8,678 nucleotides of DNA from Actinomycetes bacterium (GTDB taxonomy: Bacteria > Actinomycetota > Actinomycetes > Actinomycetales > Cellulomonadaceae), in contig JAJYTJ010000156.1 in the NCBI GenBank assembly GCA_021793115.1, positions 1 through 8,678 of the forward strand, read 5' to 3'. Position 1 is the stretch's first letter. Each line of letters begins with the position of its first letter. A program made the translations under genes and the position numbers. The notes under the pieces are model-generated. The model was not told where the DNA came from, made no database searches, and worked only from the letters and a program-made list of their open reading frames with translations. Positions 7,142 to 8,678 of this stretch are shown here, piece by piece.

Positions 7142-7570
7142 ATGGCGAACTCGTCGTTCGACGTGCTCGACGTCGTTGCCATGCAGCTCATCGGCGCCGA
7201 CGCGAGCGTGCTGCCGGTCACCACCGAGCTCGGCTTCCGCACGAGCGATCCCTACACCGTCCGCGCCGTGTTCCGGGGCGCGCAGTCCACCTCCACGTGG
7301 CTCATCGGGCGCGAGCTGCTCGACCAGGGCATCCACGCCACAGCGGACGAGCCGGCCGGTGCCGGCGACGTCCAGGTGTGGCGCGACGAGGACCCCGAGT
7401 ACCTGCTCATCTCCCTGTCCGGTATCGAGGGCAGTGCCTTGTTGGCCGCCCCCACCGAGCCCGTGGTCCGCTTCCTCGCCGCGACCGAGTCGCTGGTGCC
7501 GCTCGGTGGCGAGAGCGAGCGCATGGAGGACGAGATCAGCGCCCTCATCGCGACGTTGCTGACCGCCTGA
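7142..7570 (+). CDS. SsgA-like protein (SALP), probable SsgB-type cell-division regulator
   Basis: 142 residues, the normal length for the family. SALPs are actinobacterial proteins; in Streptomyces, SsgB helps recruit FtsZ to division sites and SsgA steers it. Conserved family features seen here are LPVTTELGFRTSDPY (24-38) leading into TVRAVF, WLIGRELLDQG (53-63), GDVQVW (75-80), LISLSGIEGSALLAAP, and FLAATESLVPLGGE near the end. The C-terminal tail is acidic and helical (ERMEDEISALIATLL). No membrane segment or enzyme motif is present. The start is ATG at 7142, the only ATG start in the window, preceded by a purine-rich AGAGGAGGAGG ribosome site. It is divergent from tRNA-Val and convergent with the SDR gene. 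Nearness to thrS echoes the Streptomyces ssgB region (remembered), favouring an SsgB-type rather than SsgA-type role; orthology is not proven. Confidence 0.9.
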   Translation: MANSSFDVLDVVAMQLIGADASVLPVTTELGFRTSDPYTVRAVFRGAQSTSTWLIGRELLDQGIHATADEPAGAGDVQVWRDEDPEYLLISLSGIEGSALLAAPTEPVVRFLAATESLVPLGGESERMEDEISALIATLLTA

Positions 7571-7583
7571 CCTCCCGCACCGG

Positions 7584-7615
7584 CGAGGCCGCCGCCCACC
7601 GGGCGAGCGGCCTCG
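7584..7615. terminator. Strong hairpin between convergent genes (bidirectional terminator)
   Basis: CGAGGCCGC (7584-7592) pairs with GCGGCCTCG (7607-7615), and the inner CGCCC/GGGCG extends it to 14 base pairs with one bulged A and a 3-base loop. It starts 13 bases after the SsgA-like stop and is followed by TT. It ends 33 bases beyond the SDR stop when read leftward. The symmetry suggests it serves both transcripts; there is no proper T tract on either side. Confidence 0.75.
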
Positions 7616-7648
7616 TTCCGTGTCCGGGCCCGACGAGGGCTGCTGCGG

Positions 7649-8413
7649 CTACTGCGCTGTCCACCCGCCATCGACGACCAGCACGGTGCCCGTCACCATG
7701 CCCGCCGCGGGCGACGCCAGGTAGCGCACCGCCGCCGCCACGTCGGCCGTCGTCGCGACGTGACCCACCGGGATGCGCGCCAGCACGTCGGCGCTGAAGT
7801 CCGGGTCGTCGAGGCGTTCGGCGGTGCCCGGGGTGCGGACAAACGTCGGGGCCACCGTGTTGACGGTCACGCCGTACGGCGCCCACTCGAGTGCCAGCAC
7901 CTTGGTGAGCATGGTGACGGCCCCCTTGCTCGCGGCGTAGACCACGTGGCGCGGGATGCCGACGAGGCCGGCCTGCGAGCCGATGTGGACGATGCGTCCG
8001 TACCCGCGCGCCACCATGCCGCGCGCCACCGCCTGCGTGACGAAGAACAGGCCGCGCGCGTTCACGGCCATCATCTGGTCCCAGTCGGCCTCGGTGACGT
8101 CGAGCGCGTCGTGGTTGAACCCCAGCCCGGCATCGTTCACCAGGACGTCGATCCGCCCGTGGGCCCGTTCGACGTCGGCGACCGCGCGTCGCACCGAGGC
8201 CACGTCGGCCACGTCCATCGGGACGGCGAACGCCCGGCCGCCCGTCGCGGTCACCTCGTCGACCAGCGTGGCGAGGTCGCCCTCCGTACGGGCCGCGGCC
8301 CCGACCACGGCACCCGCGGCGGCCAGCGCCCGTACGAGGTCGCGCCCGATGCCGCGCGATGCGCCGGTGACCAGGGCCACCTGGCCGGTGAGCGTGAAGT
8401 CGACGTCGTCCAC
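7649..8413 (-). CDS. SDR-family NAD(P)-dependent oxidoreductase (FabG-like)
   Basis: 254 residues, a classical short-chain dehydrogenase/reductase. The Rossmann cofactor motif TGASRGIG spans 16-23. NDAG at 93-96 replaces the usual NNAG. Asn118, Ser146 and the Y159-x3-K163 pair complete the catalytic tetrad. Arg42 just after the second strand suggests NADP(H) preference. The C-terminal PAAGMVTGTVLVVDGGW is typical. The substrate cannot be read from sequence; resemblance to FabG and glucose/alcohol dehydrogenases is generic, and no neighbouring gene points to a pathway. The start is GTG at 8413. An in-frame TAG lies only four codons upstream, and the next GTG would remove the first strand, so this start is nearly forced. 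It has no Shine-Dalgarno sequence, and a TAGCCT box lies 6 bases upstream, so the mRNA is probably leaderless. It is convergent with the SsgA-like gene. Confidence 0.93.
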   Translation of the reverse strand: MDDVDFTLTGQVALVTGASRGIGRDLVRALAAAGAVVGAAARTEGDLATLVDEVTATGGRAFAVPMDVADVASVRRAVADVERAHGRIDVLVNDAGLGFNHDALDVTEADWDQMMAVNARGLFFVTQAVARGMVARGYGRIVHIGSQAGLVGIPRHVVYAASKGAVTMLTKVLALEWAPYGVTVNTVAPTFVRTPGTAERLDDPDFSADVLARIPVGHVATTADVAAAVRYLASPAAGMVTGTVLVVDGGWTAQ

Positions 8414-8419
8414 GACGCG

Positions 8420-8425
8420 AGGCTA
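8420..8425 (-). promoter_or_regulatory. -10 box of a probable leaderless SDR promoter
   Basis: TAGCCT on the minus strand ends 6 bases before the GTG at 8413, the distance expected if transcription begins at the start codon itself. The same TAG is the in-frame stop that limits the gene upstream. No Shine-Dalgarno sequence intervenes. No clear -35 hexamer is visible at 17-18 bases. Confidence 0.5.
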
Positions 8426-8426
8426 G

Positions 8427-8460
8427 CCGCGCTCTCACACCGTGACCGCGCTCGTCACAC
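8427..8460. repeat. Near-perfect direct repeat upstream of the SDR gene, with nested inverted repeat
   Basis: CCGCGCTCTCACAC at 8427-8440 and CCGCGCTCGTCACAC at 8446-8460 are identical except for one inserted G, start to start 19 bases. The first copy begins 2 bases upstream of the SDR -10 box. Nested in the unit is GTGAC (8442-8446) and its complement GTCAC (8454-8458), 7 bases apart. The layout is that of an operator covering a promoter; no regulator gene is in the window. Confidence 0.6.
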
Positions 8461-8484
8461 GCGTCCGGCCCGCGACCAGGCCGG

Positions 8485-8515
8485 TTGGACTCGGGTCGCC
8501 GCCGTCGGCTAGAGT
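8485..8515 (+). promoter_or_regulatory. Candidate promoter for tRNA-Gly
   Basis: TTGGAC at 8485-8490 and TAGAGT at 8510-8515, with 19 bases between, point toward the tRNA-Gly 42 bases further on. The spacing is longer than ideal, and the -35 matches the consensus only in TTG. Confidence 0.38.
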
Positions 8516-8557
8516 CTTCGACGCACCAGGAAGGCCCGGAAGGGTCGAACCCGGCGT

Positions 8558-8629
8558 GCGGACGTGGCTCAGGGGTAGAGCATCACCTTGCCAAGGTGAG
8601 GGTCGCGGGTTCGAATCCCGTCGTCCGCT
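8558..8629 (+). tRNA. tRNA-Gly, anticodon GCC
   Basis: 72 bases, all arms intact. The acceptor GCGGACG pairs with CGTCCGC. The D arm is GCTC/GAGC with loop AGGGGTA. The anticodon stem TCACC/GGTGA carries TTGCCAA, giving anticodon GCC, which reads GGC and GGT. The T arm is GCGGG-TTCGAAT-CCCGT with one G-U pair. The discriminator is T, and CCA is not encoded. The remaining 49 bases to the window end contain a short ACGGCT-C-AGCCGT palindrome (8647-8659) but no gene. Confidence 0.97.
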
Positions 8630-8678
8630 CGGAGGCTATCCACCACGGCTCAGCCGTTGAGGAACGCCGTCTCAGGGT

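Noticed and set aside
8442..8459. CRP/GlxR site (TGTGA-N6-TCACA) upstream of the SDR gene
   Set aside because: The half-sites are 9 bases apart rather than 6, and the right half is TCACG on the minus strand, so the spacing is wrong for this family.
6851..8629. tRNA pseudogenes because CCA is missing
   Set aside because: All stems pair correctly in both tRNAs, and absence of encoded CCA is normal in actinobacteria, where it is added after transcription.
8442..8660. Small plus-strand frame running through tRNA-Gly
   Set aside because: It reads through an intact tRNA gene; its GEGRGFESRRP segment is the usual translation of a tRNA T arm.

Overview
The window is a high-GC, densely packed chromosomal segment of an actinobacterium. 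The strongest taxonomic evidence is the phosphatidyl-myo-inositol mannoside (PIM) synthesis set pgsA-patA-pimA, which is specific to Actinobacteria, together with an SsgA-family protein. Non-ATG starts (eight of nine genes) and tRNA genes without an encoded CCA fit this. From memory of protein resemblance, a Micrococcales genus of the Cellulomonas type is plausible, but the sequence alone does not settle the genus. Nothing in the window looks like a mobile element, phage, CRISPR array or defence island.

Positions 1-6681 are read leftward on the minus strand. thrS (threonyl-tRNA synthetase) comes first. It is followed by a HIT-family nucleotide phosphorylase/hydrolase, pgsA (phosphatidylinositol-phosphate synthase), patA (PIM acyltransferase), pimA (first PIM mannosyltransferase) and a LemA-like membrane-anchored protein. 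Each gene overlaps the next by 4 or 7 bases, so the six genes look like one translationally coupled operon. After an 80-base gap comes pdxS (pyridoxal 5'-phosphate synthase), which runs off the left edge. pgsA supplies the inositol phospholipid that PimA mannosylates and PatA acylates at the inner face of the membrane. ThrS and the HIT protein are a housekeeping pair at the head of the operon.

Positions 6682-7141 hold a hairpin terminator, a minus-strand tRNA-Val(CAC) and the divergent upstream region of the next gene. Positions 7142-7570 (plus strand) encode an SsgA/SsgB-like cell-division regulator. It ends at a strong GC-rich hairpin that separates it from a convergent short-chain dehydrogenase/reductase (SDR) gene (7649-8413, minus). 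The SDR gene has no Shine-Dalgarno sequence, has an in-frame stop just upstream of its GTG, and is probably leaderless; its upstream region carries a near-perfect direct repeat. A plus-strand tRNA-Gly(GCC) occupies 8558-8629, and the last 49 bases show no gene.

Most of the window is ordinary core genome. I found no evidence of a wholly new system. The points most worth a second look are the direct repeat abutting the leaderless SDR promoter, the uncharacterised LemA-like gene at the end of the PIM operon, and the SsgB-like gene next to thrS.
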